This document shows positions 1 to 10,049 of a stretch of DNA of 64,000 nt, in pieces. Made by a program: the position numbers and the translations under genes. Each line of letters begins with the position of its first letter. Positions within the stretch are counted from its first letter, which is position 1. Where the stretch lies: NCBI RefSeq assembly GCF_001593285.1, contig NZ_CP012529.1, positions 3,162,001 through 3,226,000 on the forward strand, written 5' to 3'. The notes under the pieces were generated by a model, which saw nothing but the letters and a program-made list of their open reading frames with translations, was not told where the DNA came from and made no database searches. The stretch comes from Psychrobacter sp. P2G3. Lineage in GTDB: Bacteria; Pseudomonadota; Gammaproteobacteria; Pseudomonadales; Moraxellaceae.

Positions 1-60
1 TAATCAATAGTAATAAAAACCAATCAATATGAATAACAATAAAAAATAACGGACCGCGCT

Positions 61-1536
61 ATGGTATTGGATATCTTGCTCACCATTCACTTTATATTAT
101 TGCTGCTTATATCCTTACGAGTGCTGGCGCGTCATGAATTAACTTCATCGGCACGGCTCGCTTGGTTAGTCGTGTTGTTTGTGCTGCCGTATATTGGCGT
201 GGTCGTCTATTGGATGTTTGGCGAAATTCATTTGGGACGCGAATTTACACGTAAATATGAGCAAATTATCGACCAGCTACACAGTAGCAACCCTGAAGTG
301 CTCGGCAATGACGCCTCGTTAATAGAGGCTGTCAAACCAGAGTATCGCGCTGCTTTCGCTTACTCAGCTAACGTGACTGGTTTTCATACTACATTGGGTA
401 ATCGTGCTGAGCTGATGGCAGATGCAGCGGCTACACGTAAGCGTATGATTGCAGATTTTGAGGCGGCAACTGATCATATTCATGTGCTGTACTATATTTG
501 GCTAATTGATGGCATGGGTATTGATACTGCACAAGCATTGATACGTGCAGCTAAGCGCGGTGTCACTTGCCGCGCGATGGTCGATGGAATGGGCTCACGC
601 AAGATGGTTGGCTCGAAGGTATGGCAAGAGATGAAAGACGCAGGCGTACAGCTTAGTGTTGCGCTACCGATTAACAATATAATAAGAGTACTCTTACTGA
701 GCCGTATTGATCTGCGTAATCACCGCAAAATCACTGTTATTGACGGTAAAATTGGCTACTCTGGTAGTCGCAACTGCGCAGACCCTGAGTTTCGAGTAAA
801 ACCAAAATTTGCGCCATGGGTGGACATTATGCTGCGGGTTGAGGGGCCAGTAGTCGCACAAAATCAAATGCTCTTTGCTAGCGATTGGCTGACTGAAAAT
901 CCAGATACACCGCTTGATAGCTTTCCTTATTATACCGAGTCTCATACTGAATCTAATACGCAATGTCAGAAAAATTCAAAACACCAAGGCTTTGCTGCCC
1001 AAGTTTTCGCGGATGGCCCGACCCAACGGCATGGATCGAGCCCGCAGTTTTTGGGTGCTCTTATCAGCCAAGCCCAGAACACTTTAACTATCTCAACCCC
1101 TTACTTTGTACCAGATTATTCGCTGGTCAGTATCTTATGTGCCACTGCTTATCGCGGCGTAGAAGTCACGATGATTTTCCCAAAGAATAATGATTCGTTG
1201 GTAGTAGCAGCGACCAGTCGCAGCTACTATTGGCAATTGCTGCAAGCAGGGGTAAAAATCTATGAATATAGTCCAGGTTTGTTGCATGCCAAGACTTTGA
1301 CCATTGATGGGGAAATCAGTTTGATTGGCTCGACCAACTTAGATTTGCGTAGCTTTGATTTGAACTATGAAAACAATATTGTGTTTAGCGATAAGGCTTT
1401 GACTGCTGACATTATCGAACGCCAATATCAGTATATCGCAGACTCCGATGAGGTAAAGCTCGAACAAGTAAAGGACTGGCCGCTACCTTATCGGATTTGG
1501 AATAATGTCGTTGCCACAATGGGACCTATACTATAG
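61..1536 (+). CDS. cls: Cardiolipin synthase, phospholipase D family
   Basis: The protein joins two phosphatidylglycerol molecules (or PG and PE in some family members) into cardiolipin at the inner membrane. The 491 residues begin with two hydrophobic segments (about 1-25 and 33-53) and then carry two PLD/HKD motifs. The first has H221, K223 and D228 followed by a GSRN box; the second has H409, K411 and D416 followed by GSTN. Both catalytic halves are intact and the length is normal for the family. The start is the first ATG and the ribosome-binding site is weak. It stands alone and converges on rlmA, with a hairpin repeat between them. Which Cls subtype it is (ClsA or ClsB-like) is not settled, though the two N-terminal membrane segments favour ClsA. 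Confidence 0.93.
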   Translation: MVLDILLTIHFILLLLISLRVLARHELTSSARLAWLVVLFVLPYIGVVVYWMFGEIHLGREFTRKYEQIIDQLHSSNPEVLGNDASLIEAVKPEYRAAFAYSANVTGFHTTLGNRAELMADAAATRKRMIADFEAATDHIHVLYYIWLIDGMGIDTAQALIRAAKRGVTCRAMVDGMGSRKMVGSKVWQEMKDAGVQLSVALPINNIIRVLLLSRIDLRNHRKITVIDGKIGYSGSRNCADPEFRVKPKFAPWVDIMLRVEGPVVAQNQMLFASDWLTENPDTPLDSFPYYTESHTESNTQCQKNSKHQGFAAQVFADGPTQRHGSSPQFLGALISQAQNTLTISTPYFVPDYSLVSILCATAYRGVEVTMIFPKNNDSLVVAATSRSYYWQLLQAGVKIYEYSPGLLHAKTLTIDGEISLIGSTNLDLRSFDLNYENNIVFSDKALTADIIERQYQYIADSDEVKLEQVKDWPLPYRIWNNVVATMGPIL

Positions 1537-1561
1537 TCAATCCACTATAAAATAAATACAG

Positions 1562-1635
1562 TGCGACTGGGAGAGATTTTGCGCAGCCTTTGTCTACGTA
1601 GGCACAGCAAGCAAGAAAAATTTATACCAGTCGCA
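1562..1635. repeat. Dispersed hairpin repeat, copy 1
   Basis: A 74-nt imperfect palindrome whose outer arms TGCGACTGG and CCAGTCGCA are perfectly complementary, with an inner AGATTTT/AAAATTT pairing and a core shared with the copy at 37850-37925. The core common to both includes CGTAGGCACAGCA and AGAAAAATTT. It lies between the convergent cls and rlmA genes. It may act as a terminator-like RNA structure or be a REP/MITE-like element; the sequence does not decide. Confidence 0.75.
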
Positions 1636-1696
1636 GGTTATAATATTTGTACTTCTTTTATTTAGGACTGACGATATAAAGTTATTAACTTTATTT

Positions 1697-2659
1697 TTAA
1701 GTGGTGAGTTTTTTTAAAACATATACTACAAATTTTGCTTCAGTCATAAATGGTGCGGTCTCAGCACTGGCTAGCAAAGCTTGACGATTCTCAGCACGAG
1801 CGCGATAAGCATAAGGCGTCATAGTCAAAAGGTCTGCTAATGCACCTGCCGATAGGCTTAGTGATGTACTAATATTATGCGTGTCTACAAGCTCAAAATA
1901 AGGCGCTAAAGTAGGTAAGAATTTATCAGAATCATGCTCACGGACGCTGTCAAATAATGCCTCACGTATACTAGCCAAATGCCCTATATCAGGCTTGGCA
2001 ATCAACAAATAACCATCATCTTTTAAGACTGTTGCAAATGCTTCTGGCAATATGGGGCTAAATATACTGCTGATACCCGTCATACTATGAGCGCGTAATG
2101 GCAAGTGTGCGGCACTAGTCACTAGCGGATAAATGGCAGCCGTTTTAGTTTCTGTTTTTTCAATTCCTGTCTTTTCGACTTCCTTATCTTGTTGATACCA
2201 AAGATATTTTGCCGCCTTACTGACTTTAGCAAGGCTGGCGAGCGCAGGCTTACTAATATCAGCAGCAATTAAAGTATCCATACCAGTTTGCGCCATTGCC
2301 TGCGTGTAATAGCCTTCTCCGCAACCGATATCTAGCCAGCGTACTAGTTTTTTACTAGGCTCAGCTGCTGTTTTGCCTTGCCCCAACAACTGCGTCATTT
2401 GCTGACAGATTAATGCTTGCAGAGGCTCATAGTATCCTGCGTCCAAAAATCGCTGACGAGCATCAATAGATTGCTGACTGTCACCAGGTGCTTTGGATTT
2501 TTTTTGTTGGACAGGTAGCAGATTGACATAGCCTTGCCTTGCTACATCAAATGGATGCGAGGTTTGCTTGGGGTGCAGGCTGCCGTCACAGCGCCACGTA
2601 TCTCTAGCAGGCTGTAATGGCGAATGACAAATAGGACAAGTAAATAAGGACACAGGCAT
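1697..2659 (-). CDS. rlmA: 23S rRNA (guanine-N1)-methyltransferase RlmA family
   Basis: This SAM-dependent enzyme methylates N1 of a guanine (G745 in E. coli) in helix 35 of 23S rRNA. The N-terminus holds the family zinc-binding pattern, CPIC followed by a Cys and a His in WRCDGSLH, then the segment QGYVNLLPVQ, which is highly typical of RlmA. A Rossmann SAM-binding motif follows (DIGCGEGYY). The open frame extends upstream to 2695, but the start at 2659 gives an N-terminus (MPVSLFTCPICH) that fits the family, for 320 residues. No strong Shine-Dalgarno marks either start. A linker around residues 165-180 is rich in Lys, Glu and Thr. The gene follows mraY across a terminator and is transcribed separately. 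Confidence 0.88.
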   Translation of the reverse strand: MPVSLFTCPICHSPLQPARDTWRCDGSLHPKQTSHPFDVARQGYVNLLPVQQKKSKAPGDSQQSIDARQRFLDAGYYEPLQALICQQMTQLLGQGKTAAEPSKKLVRWLDIGCGEGYYTQAMAQTGMDTLIAADISKPALASLAKVSKAAKYLWYQQDKEVEKTGIEKTETKTAAIYPLVTSAAHLPLRAHSMTGISSIFSPILPEAFATVLKDDGYLLIAKPDIGHLASIREALFDSVREHDSDKFLPTLAPYFELVDTHNISTSLSLSAGALADLLTMTPYAYRARAENRQALLASAETAPFMTEAKFVVYVLKKLTT

Positions 2660-2736
2660 CTCAAGTTCAGATATATTTGATGAGCATATTAGCAAAATTC
2701 AGCTACAACGGACGACATTAACTATTATTAAATGAT

Positions 2737-2773
2737 AAAAAAGCCATCTCGATATATCGGAGATGGCTTTTTA
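2737..2773. terminator. Rho-independent terminator after mraY
   Basis: The arms AAGCCATCTC and GAGATGGCTT are separated by a short AT loop and flanked by A- and T-runs, so it could work in both directions. It sits between the stop of mraY and the start of rlmA and would end the cell-wall gene cluster transcript. Confidence 0.8.
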
Positions 2774-2795
2774 TTGAGCTAATTAAGATTTTCAA

Positions 2796-3914
2796 CTAGC
2801 GTAACTTTAGGGTCATCAAACCTAATACCACTAAGACGATAGCAATAATCCAAAAACGGACGACCACTTGGGTCTCTTTCCAACCGATTTCTTCAAAGTG
2901 ATGATGCAGCGGTGCCATACGAAACACCCGTTTCTTACGTAGTTTATATGAACCCACTTGAATCATAACTGACAGTGCTTCGGCAACGAATAGACCACCC
3001 ATAATGGCAAAAGCAATCTCTTGTCGCGTCATTACTGCAATCGTACCTAGCATCGCGCCAAGTGCCAGTGCGCCTACGTCACCCATAAAAACTTGTGCTG
3101 GATGAGCGTTAAACCATAAAAATCCAAGACCAGCACCAATCATTGCGCCGCAGACGATAATAACTTCAGAGTTATAGGCGATATAAGGAACGTGCAAGTA
3201 TGCCGAAAATCTAACGTCACCTGATACGTATGCCATCGCACCCAAACCTGCTGCCACTAGCACTATCGGTAAGATAGCCAAGCCGTCCAAGCCGTCAGTT
3301 AAATTGACCGCATTAGAAGCACCATTAATGACAAAATAGGTAAAGATAATAAAACCGATGCCAAATGGAATCGCAGAGAACGGAATCGTTAAGTTTTTGA
3401 AGATCGGAATCAATAAATCCTGCATCTCGCGCGTCGTTGCCATATCAGGCTGTAGCGTGGCAATATAATAGAGTGAAGCCCCTACGAACAACGCACCAAT
3501 CGACAACCAAAAATACTTTTTGCGGGCAATAAGGCCTTGAGGGTTTTTATATTTAATTTTTAGCCAATCATCTGCCCAACCGACAGCACCAAAGATAATC
3601 ATCACAATGAGCAGAATCCAAATATAAGGATTACTCAGTCGCGCCCACAGTAATGTCGCTACCCCGATAGAGGTCAGAATTAATACCCCGCCCATCGTTG
3701 GCGTACCCGTCTTAATCAAATGTGACTGCGGCCCATCGTCACGGACCGCTTGACCATACTTGAGTGAGCGCAGGTGACGGATGACCCGTCCACCAAAAAA
3801 CAAGCTAAAACTAAGTGCGGTAATGACCGCAAGTAGCGCCCGCAGCGTCAACGAAGAAACCGCAAAAAACGGTGTATAAAACTGACCAAGCCATTCAAAC
3901 AACCAAACTAACAC
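2796..3914 (-). CDS. mraY: Phospho-N-acetylmuramoyl-pentapeptide transferase
   Basis: MraY transfers phospho-MurNAc-pentapeptide from UDP to undecaprenyl phosphate, making lipid I at the inner face of the inner membrane. The 372-residue protein has about ten membrane helices and the signature cytoplasmic motifs [17 protein letters not shown] and a C-terminal HHHFE. The GTG start is supported by the N-terminal MLVWLFEWL, close to the E. coli protein, and by GGAG embedded in the end of murF. Only 3 nt separate it from murF, so the two are probably translationally coupled. It is the last gene of the cluster here: the usual downstream murD, ftsW and murG are replaced by a terminator and rlmA. Confidence 0.97.
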   Translation of the reverse strand: MLVWLFEWLGQFYTPFFAVSSLTLRALLAVITALSFSLFFGGRVIRHLRSLKYGQAVRDDGPQSHLIKTGTPTMGGVLILTSIGVATLLWARLSNPYIWILLIVMIIFGAVGWADDWLKIKYKNPQGLIARKKYFWLSIGALFVGASLYYIATLQPDMATTREMQDLLIPIFKNLTIPFSAIPFGIGFIIFTYFVINGASNAVNLTDGLDGLAILPIVLVAAGLGAMAYVSGDVRFSAYLHVPYIAYNSEVIIVCGAMIGAGLGFLWFNAHPAQVFMGDVGALALGAMLGTIAVMTRQEIAFAIMGGLFVAEALSVMIQVGSYKLRKKRVFRMAPLHHHFEEIGWKETQVVVRFWIIAIVLVVLGLMTLKLR

Positions 3915-3917
3915 CGC

Positions 3918-5366
3918 CTACTCCTCGACTAGCGCATCAATAAGTGTTTCCATTTCCATGGAACGAGAACCCTTGAACAATACAGTACAAGGTTGCGCTT
4001 GCTGCGCTTGCAAAAACTGCTGCAAGTACTGCAGTAGACTTTCTTTATCATCAAAAGCATGCGCATTAATCGCACTAACTTCTTCTGCACCAGCAACACT
4101 ATACGCAGCATATTCGCCTACGCAGAGCAGCACATCGATACCTGTCGCACCGATAGTACGGCCAAGGCTTTGATGTTCACTGACAGCAGCATCGCCTAGC
4201 TCAGCAATATCACCCAATACCATAACTTGCGTACCAGTTTGCGCCGCCAATACTTTTGCTGCGGCACGTACGGAGTGTGGATTGGCATTATAAGTATCAT
4301 CGATAAGCCTGTGCATACCGAGCAGCTGACTATTTAAACGACCCTTTGCTGGGCGAGCATTCTCTAGTCCGACCACAATATCACTGATGTCGATATTTAA
4401 TGCATAAGCGCAAGCAGCGGCAGCTAAGGCATTATTAACATTATGCTCGCCTGCCAGTGGCAACTTAATATCATGAACACTATTGCCAATATGCAGCTTA
4501 AATTCACTGCGTTCAGGCTCTACGTCTAAATGGCTGGCGCTCACGTCAGTATTGCCAAAACCAATCACATGTGAGGTATGCTTTTCAGCAATACGGCGCA
4601 GTTGGTTGGTAAAGTCATCTTTATCAGGGACAATAGCAAATTGTGCATCACTTAAAGTATGATAAATTTCAGCTTTGGTCTGACATATACCTTCACGGCT
4701 GCCAAATTCACCTAAATGTGCCGTACCAATATTTAAGATACACGCCACATCAGGACGGACAATCTCAGTCGTATAAGCAATCTCGCCAATATGGTTGGCG
4801 CCCAGCTCTAGGATTGCGTAACGATGATGATCAGATAGCTCAAGAAGCATCATCGGCACACCCAAATCATTATTTAAGTTGCCACGAGTAATGAGTGTCG
4901 GTGCCAAACGGCCAAAGATACTACCTAGCATCTCTTTACAAGTAGTCTTACCACTAGAGCCAGTGATAGCAATAACCGTAAGGTTTTGATGCTGATTGCG
5001 TCTATATGCGGCAAGCTGCCCCAATGCCAAGCGCGCATCACTAACCACTAACTGCGGAATACTAGTAGAAATCGGGCGCGATACAATTGCTGCGACAGCA
5101 CCTTGAGCGGCAGCGACATTGATATAATCGTGCCCGTCAAAGTTGTCGCCACTTAATGCTAAAAATATATCACCTGTTTTGATGGTACGTGTATCAGTGG
5201 TAATGCGATTGCTGGTGACTCCAATCTCTGTGCCTGATTGCCCTGCCTGCTCTATCTGTGCTACCTGCCAGTGACTGCCAAGTGCCGCGGTAGCTGCCAG
5301 CAAGTTATCTGCTTGCCAGACATAAAGTCCTTGCGACTGAATGGTGTTATTGTTGCCAGCTGTCAT
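3918..5366 (-). CDS. murF: UDP-MurNAc-tripeptide--D-Ala-D-Ala ligase
   Basis: MurF adds D-Ala-D-Ala to UDP-MurNAc-tripeptide in the cytoplasm, the last step before MraY. The 482 residues show the Mur ligase plan: an N-terminal substrate domain, the P-loop ITGSSGKTTCKEM, the central ATPase with LELGANHIGEI, and the C-terminal domain with DDTYNANPHSVRAA, which is typical of MurF rather than MurC, D or E. Length is slightly above the E. coli enzyme. The ATG has AAGG about nine bases upstream. It is spaced 98 nt from murE and 3 nt from mraY in the same operon. Confidence 0.96.
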   Translation of the reverse strand: MTAGNNNTIQSQGLYVWQADNLLAATAALGSHWQVAQIEQAGQSGTEIGVTSNRITTDTRTIKTGDIFLALSGDNFDGHDYINVAAAQGAVAAIVSRPISTSIPQLVVSDARLALGQLAAYRRNQHQNLTVIAITGSSGKTTCKEMLGSIFGRLAPTLITRGNLNNDLGVPMMLLELSDHHRYAILELGANHIGEIAYTTEIVRPDVACILNIGTAHLGEFGSREGICQTKAEIYHTLSDAQFAIVPDKDDFTNQLRRIAEKHTSHVIGFGNTDVSASHLDVEPERSEFKLHIGNSVHDIKLPLAGEHNVNNALAAAACAYALNIDISDIVVGLENARPAKGRLNSQLLGMHRLIDDTYNANPHSVRAAAKVLAAQTGTQVMVLGDIAELGDAAVSEHQSLGRTIGATGIDVLLCVGEYAAYSVAGAEEVSAINAHAFDDKESLLQYLQQFLQAQQAQPCTVLFKGSRSMEMETLIDALVEE

Positions 5367-5464
5367 AGTGATTGCCTTGTATGGTGACGACTTTATTTCG
5401 TTATTTTTTATCTATCTGTTGTTTTTTCATGTGGCTATATTTAGCCGTATGAGGAATTAATTAT

Positions 5465-7078
5465 CTAGATGCGTCCGGCTTGCTGTAATGCCTGCTGCAA
5501 GATAACACTGTCATCAAAATCATGACGGACACCGTTAATCTCCTGATAAGTCTCATGGCCTTTCCCAGCGATAACGACAATATCATCGTCATTGGCATGA
5601 TGCACGGCATACTCAATTGCTTGTTGGCGGGCAGGTTCGATATGAGTACGCTGATATTGTTCTGGACTCATGCCGACCTGCATATCTTGCAAAATTATAT
5701 TAGGACTTTCAGTGCGCGGGTTATCTGCAGTCAATATCACCTGATCAGCACCAGACAATCCTGCCTGTGCCATCAGTGGGCGCTTGCCAGCATCGCGGTC
5801 ACCGCCGCAGCCAAACACCGCCCATAGCTGTCCACGGCAATGCGTTCTTAGGCTATCTAACACTTGTGTCAAAGCATCAGGCGTATGCGCATAATCCACA
5901 ATAAAGCAGCCATCATTTGACGGTACTCGCTGCATACGTCCGATTGCGCCTTGTAGCTGTGGCACTAAGCTGGCAACACGCTCAAGACTGATACCTAATG
6001 CGACCGCTGCTGCAATCGCCGCTAGTAAATTGGCAACATTAAAACGCCCTAATAAAGGGCTAATAATGTTGATATCAGTAAATTGACTATCATCCAGCGC
6101 ACTGCGTAGAGCGATTTTCACGCCTTGTAGGCTCGGCTCAATGTCAGTGGCGATAAAATTAGCTTCATTAGCACTGCCATCAGCTCGCAAGCTATATGTC
6201 CATACGATCAGACCACTAGCTTGTGCGGTGTCGATCATTACCTTCGCATACTCATCATCGATATTAATGATAGCGTGCGTCAAGGTTGGGAAGTGAGTTT
6301 TATCAAATAGCTTAGCTTTGGCAGCGACATACTCTGCCATATCTGCATGATAATCTAAATGATCGCGACTCAAATTAGTATAAATGGCGACTTTTACTGG
6401 TACGCCTTGCAAGCGCTGCTGGTCAAGTCCATGCGAGCTAGCCTCAAGCACCAGTAGATCAGCGTTTTGCTCACCCATTTGATATAAAAACTGCTGAACC
6501 ACTAAGGCATCACCAGTGGTATGGCTGGCTTGTGTCAGTGCGCCAAGCTTACCATTACCTGCCGTTCCCATGACTGCGCTATTCATACCAGCCAGTTGTG
6601 CTAATTGCGCTACCAATTGACTAATAGTCGTCTTACCATTAGTACCTGTCACTGCGACGACGGTTGGCAATGCTTTTGGCTGCTGATATTGCAGGCGTGC
6701 GTGCACTAAGCCACCTAAAAAATCACGGATATTTGGTACGTACAGCATAGGGCATGGCAGTACATCGGCATTATCGAATACAGCTAGTGGGTCAATTTCC
6801 GATAAGATAAAAGCAGCGCACTGGGCAGCTTGCGACAGATAGTTGCGGATTTTTTGATCGTCTTGACCTTGTTGCGTCTGACTCTTTAACAAGATAAATA
6901 CGTCATCACCAGCGACATGTCGACTATCTAGACGTAAATCTTGAAAAACTGTATTGGCAATCGCGTCTGGATTATCTGCATTTTGCACCATCTTTGATAA
7001 TTGTCGCCCTAACTCGTCACTACTACTGCTATCTATAAGTTGTTGCAACGTAACAGCGTCGTGTGATGATGTGGTCAT
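5465..7078 (-). CDS. murE: UDP-MurNAc-L-Ala-D-Glu--meso-DAP ligase
   Basis: MurE adds meso-diaminopimelate to UDP-MurNAc-dipeptide. The P-loop GTNGKTTISQL, the central segment EASSHGLDQQRL, and the C-terminal DNPRTESP are all visible. DNPR is the motif linked to meso-DAP rather than lysine specificity, as expected for a Gram-negative cell. The frame is open to a TTG at 7084, but the ATG at 7078 has AGGA seven bases upstream and is preferred, giving 537 residues, a little longer than usual. It lies between ftsI and murF on the same strand. Confidence 0.96.
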   Translation of the reverse strand: MTTSSHDAVTLQQLIDSSSSDELGRQLSKMVQNADNPDAIANTVFQDLRLDSRHVAGDDVFILLKSQTQQGQDDQKIRNYLSQAAQCAAFILSEIDPLAVFDNADVLPCPMLYVPNIRDFLGGLVHARLQYQQPKALPTVVAVTGTNGKTTISQLVAQLAQLAGMNSAVMGTAGNGKLGALTQASHTTGDALVVQQFLYQMGEQNADLLVLEASSHGLDQQRLQGVPVKVAIYTNLSRDHLDYHADMAEYVAAKAKLFDKTHFPTLTHAIINIDDEYAKVMIDTAQASGLIVWTYSLRADGSANEANFIATDIEPSLQGVKIALRSALDDSQFTDINIISPLLGRFNVANLLAAIAAAVALGISLERVASLVPQLQGAIGRMQRVPSNDGCFIVDYAHTPDALTQVLDSLRTHCRGQLWAVFGCGGDRDAGKRPLMAQAGLSGADQVILTADNPRTESPNIILQDMQVGMSPEQYQRTHIEPARQQAIEYAVHHANDDDIVVIAGKGHETYQEINGVRHDFDDSVILQQALQQAGRI

Positions 7079-7227
7079 GGGCAAATCCTAGACGATTAAG
7101 AAAATTGAAAGATTAAGGCGTGTTGAACAGTGACAAATAGCGATTTCAAAACTGCAGGTATTGTTGATAATTTATAAAAACAATACCTAAATTTTGATAT
7201 CAGTCATTTGATTCCTGTCATGTACAG

Positions 7228-9321
7228 TTACTCAGTCTGTAAAGGCTTATCTAAAGGCACATTATACAAGCGTAAAGCCTCTCTCATAACATTATGAAAA
7301 ACTGGCGCTACTGTTAAACCTGCATAAATCTGACCACGTGGGTCTTCGATGAGCATCACGCCCACGAGTTTCGGATTGGATGCAGGCGCCATACCAGCAA
7401 AGACGTTGCGATATTGGTCAGTATAGTAACCGCCATCTGGGTTAATCCGGCGCGAAGTACCTGTTTTACCAGCTACGCGGTAGCCATCAATGGCCGCTGC
7501 TTTTGCTGTACCGCCCGGCTCCGTAACTGCCTCAAGCATCTTGACGATCGACATCGCCTGCTCATGCTCCATAATACGCTTACTTGGTAGCGGCTTGTCA
7601 GTCTTGGTTAACGTTAATGGATGCATAACCCCACCTGCTGCCAATGCAGCATAAGCTTGCGCTACCTGTGCTAGTGTTACTTGTAAACCATAACCATAAC
7701 TGACAGTCGCGCGGCGAGCAGTTTCTTTCTCTTTTGGTGTAACCACCAAACCACTGCCTTCACCAGGGAAATCTAATGGGGTTTTTGACCCAAAGCCAAA
7801 TTGCTTTTGCATATTGGTAATGGCATCAGGCGGTAGAGACAGTGCAATTTTAGTCGAGGCTACGTTACTAGATTTCTGTAGTAGTGTCGCCATATTAATC
7901 CTTCCTAGATTATTGTGGTCACGAATCGTATAGCCACGGACGCGAATAGAGCCTGGGTTGGTATCAATTAGAGAATTAGCAGTATATTTACCAGAGTCTA
8001 AAGCTGCAGCGACGGTAAAGGGCTTCATCACCGAACCTGGCTCAAAAATGTCAAGCAGCGCGCGGTTACGCTGGTTTTCGCCGGTCATCTCATTAAGATT
8101 ATTAGAGTTAAACGATGGCCATGTCGATAACGCTAGTACCTCGCCTGTTTGAACATCAACGACCATACCCGTTGACCAACGTGCTTGCTGCAAGCGCCCT
8201 GCTTTTTCCAGCTCTTTATAGAGCAAATACTGCAAACGCGAATCAATAGTCAACGCCACATCTTGCCCTGCAACTTCCGGTTCAATCTGCTTAATTTCTC
8301 TTAGGCTGTTTTGCTTAGCATCTTTTAATACCAACACCTTGCCATCGTCACCTGCTAGGGTTTTTTCATATTGGCGCTCAATACCTGCACGACCTTCATA
8401 ACCACCTTCAGCATCGCTAGAATTTTGTCCCATAAAGCCTAATAATTGCGAATTAGGTTGTGGCTGCGGATAATAGCGCTGAAAGAAATTCTTCTCATAA
8501 ACCCCAGGAAAATCAAGCGAGCTAACACCTTGGGCAATCTCAGGTGTGACCTTATTAAGTAACGGCAAATAATGTGAGCCCGCTCCCGATGGTAAAGCAG
8601 CTTTTACCGCTTCTTCATCTGTGACGTCGATACTGTCGTCAATAGCGACCACTTTTTCTAACTCACTGACTGGAATATTAGCAGCGGCAGCTAAGCGAGT
8701 TAGATCCATATTGTCTAAGCGCTTTTGCATACGTGCTTGTAGCTGCGGACTTTCAGGATTGGCAATTTTGACGCGATTGAGCTCGTAATATTCGCGCGCA
8801 TAATCATGCGGGCTAAACGATACTGTTGCAAGCGGTGCGCTGACTGCGAGGGGTAGCTTGTTACGATCGGTAATCATACCGCGATAGGATTTTTGGGTGC
8901 GCACACTAGTAATAAGCTCATTACCTTTATCTTGATAAAATTGCGCGTTAGCTACTTGCAGATAATAGGCGCGTGCTATGAGCAAACCTAATACAACCAG
9001 CGCAATTCCCCAGATAGTACGAAAACGGTTTTTATCATTCTCAAAACCACCACGCGATGAAGCGCCAGAAGCTTTACTGAAAATAATTTTTTTACGGTTT
9101 TTAACACTTGTATAAGCGCCTTGAGTTTCATTCTTTTTTAGGCGACCGAATAGTTTGCCAGCGCGATCATCCGCTTTTGCAGACTTATTATTTGTAGTTT
9201 TGCTATCTGATTTGGCAGCGCTAGCACGACGTAAGGGCTTGATAACCTTACCGCTAGCTGACTTTTTGCTGGTATTTTTCGCTGAGCTTTTTCCATTATC
9301 TGTTGATTTTTTATCACTCAT
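7228..9321 (-). CDS. ftsI: Peptidoglycan D,D-transpeptidase FtsI (PBP3)
   Basis: FtsI is the division-specific class B penicillin-binding protein that cross-links septal peptidoglycan with FtsW. A single membrane anchor is near residues 103-122, followed by the dimerisation region and a transpeptidase domain with the three active-site motifs: SVMK (catalytic Ser), SSN and KTGT. At 697 residues it is about 110 longer than the E. coli protein, mostly because of a cytoplasmic tail of about 100 residues rich in Lys, Ser and Ala. Its ATG overlaps the ftsL stop (ATGA), with GGAGG just upstream inside ftsL, so the two are coupled. Confidence 0.96.
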   Translation of the reverse strand: MSDKKSTDNGKSSAKNTSKKSASGKVIKPLRRASAAKSDSKTTNNKSAKADDRAGKLFGRLKKNETQGAYTSVKNRKKIIFSKASGASSRGGFENDKNRFRTIWGIALVVLGLLIARAYYLQVANAQFYQDKGNELITSVRTQKSYRGMITDRNKLPLAVSAPLATVSFSPHDYAREYYELNRVKIANPESPQLQARMQKRLDNMDLTRLAAAANIPVSELEKVVAIDDSIDVTDEEAVKAALPSGAGSHYLPLLNKVTPEIAQGVSSLDFPGVYEKNFFQRYYPQPQPNSQLLGFMGQNSSDAEGGYEGRAGIERQYEKTLAGDDGKVLVLKDAKQNSLREIKQIEPEVAGQDVALTIDSRLQYLLYKELEKAGRLQQARWSTGMVVDVQTGEVLALSTWPSFNSNNLNEMTGENQRNRALLDIFEPGSVMKPFTVAAALDSGKYTANSLIDTNPGSIRVRGYTIRDHNNLGRINMATLLQKSSNVASTKIALSLPPDAITNMQKQFGFGSKTPLDFPGEGSGLVVTPKEKETARRATVSYGYGLQVTLAQVAQAYAALAAGGVMHPLTLTKTDKPLPSKRIMEHEQAMSIVKMLEAVTEPGGTAKAAAIDGYRVAGKTGTSRRINPDGGYYTDQYRNVFAGMAPASNPKLVGVMLIEDPRGQIYAGLTVAPVFHNVMREALRLYNVPLDKPLQTE

Positions 9322-9800
9322 TGTCCTGCCTCCACTACCGGAACATCAGGAGACAAATCCGTAGAAGCTCGTGGTCCGTTGGCGTACGAATCATCTTCAT
9401 CTGAGTCAGTAGTCACCACTGGTACCAATGCGTTAGCAACCCCTGGCTGGATAATCAGCTTGTCTTTAAGCGTTGGTGAATACATACCTAGCTCAGCGAC
9501 AGCTCGGCTGGCAATTTGCGGAGTCGCACTAAAGGTTTGCTGCTCGATTAATAGGCGTTGGTGTTCAACTTGTAGCTTACGCTCTTGTTTTTTCATATCT
9601 TGCAAGGTTCTATAATCCTGATGATATTGCTGAACGTCTTCGGCCGTTTTGATACCGCTCCACACGATAGCGCCTGCTAATAGCAATAATACGACCACAT
9701 AAATACTGACGACATTAAATCGACGCGCGAATAGTTCGCCGACATCGGTAGTATTAGACATAGCGGCGCGGCGGTTTGCAGGTTTGTCAGATATTGCCAT
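9318..9800 (-). CDS. ftsL: Cell division protein FtsL
   Basis: FtsL is a bitopic divisome protein that works with FtsB and FtsQ to activate FtsWI. The 160 residues show a short cytoplasmic tail, one membrane helix (about 34-52), and a periplasmic coiled-coil stretch rich in Gln, Glu and Arg containing QERKLQVEHQRLLIEQ, ending in a conserved-looking ASRAVAELGMYSP segment. An acidic, low-complexity tail of about 45 residues follows, longer than in E. coli (121 residues in all). Identification rests on topology and position between rsmH and ftsI more than on sequence. It overlaps ftsI by 4 nt. Confidence 0.9.
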   Translation of the reverse strand: MAISDKPANRRAAMSNTTDVGELFARRFNVVSIYVVVLLLLAGAIVWSGIKTAEDVQQYHQDYRTLQDMKKQERKLQVEHQRLLIEQQTFSATPQIASRAVAELGMYSPTLKDKLIIQPGVANALVPVVTTDSDEDDSYANGPRASTDLSPDVPVVEAGQ

Positions 9801-10049
9801 GACGATCTCAAAAAGTGAACTTAAAGTGTAAAAGCGCTAATTATTTTAGAATTACAAACAATTCATCAGCACCATCAATAAAATATAAAACCAAACACAC
9901 TCATTAACTGGCTAAAAAACAACCAAATAAAAAGTTAACTGCTGAGCCTAGCAGATAATATTTACAGCTCTTTAACAGCAGCGTATTTATTAAGACATTT
10001 ATTCATATTTGATATAAGGAACAGCGACTAGATGCCTGTCATATATACT

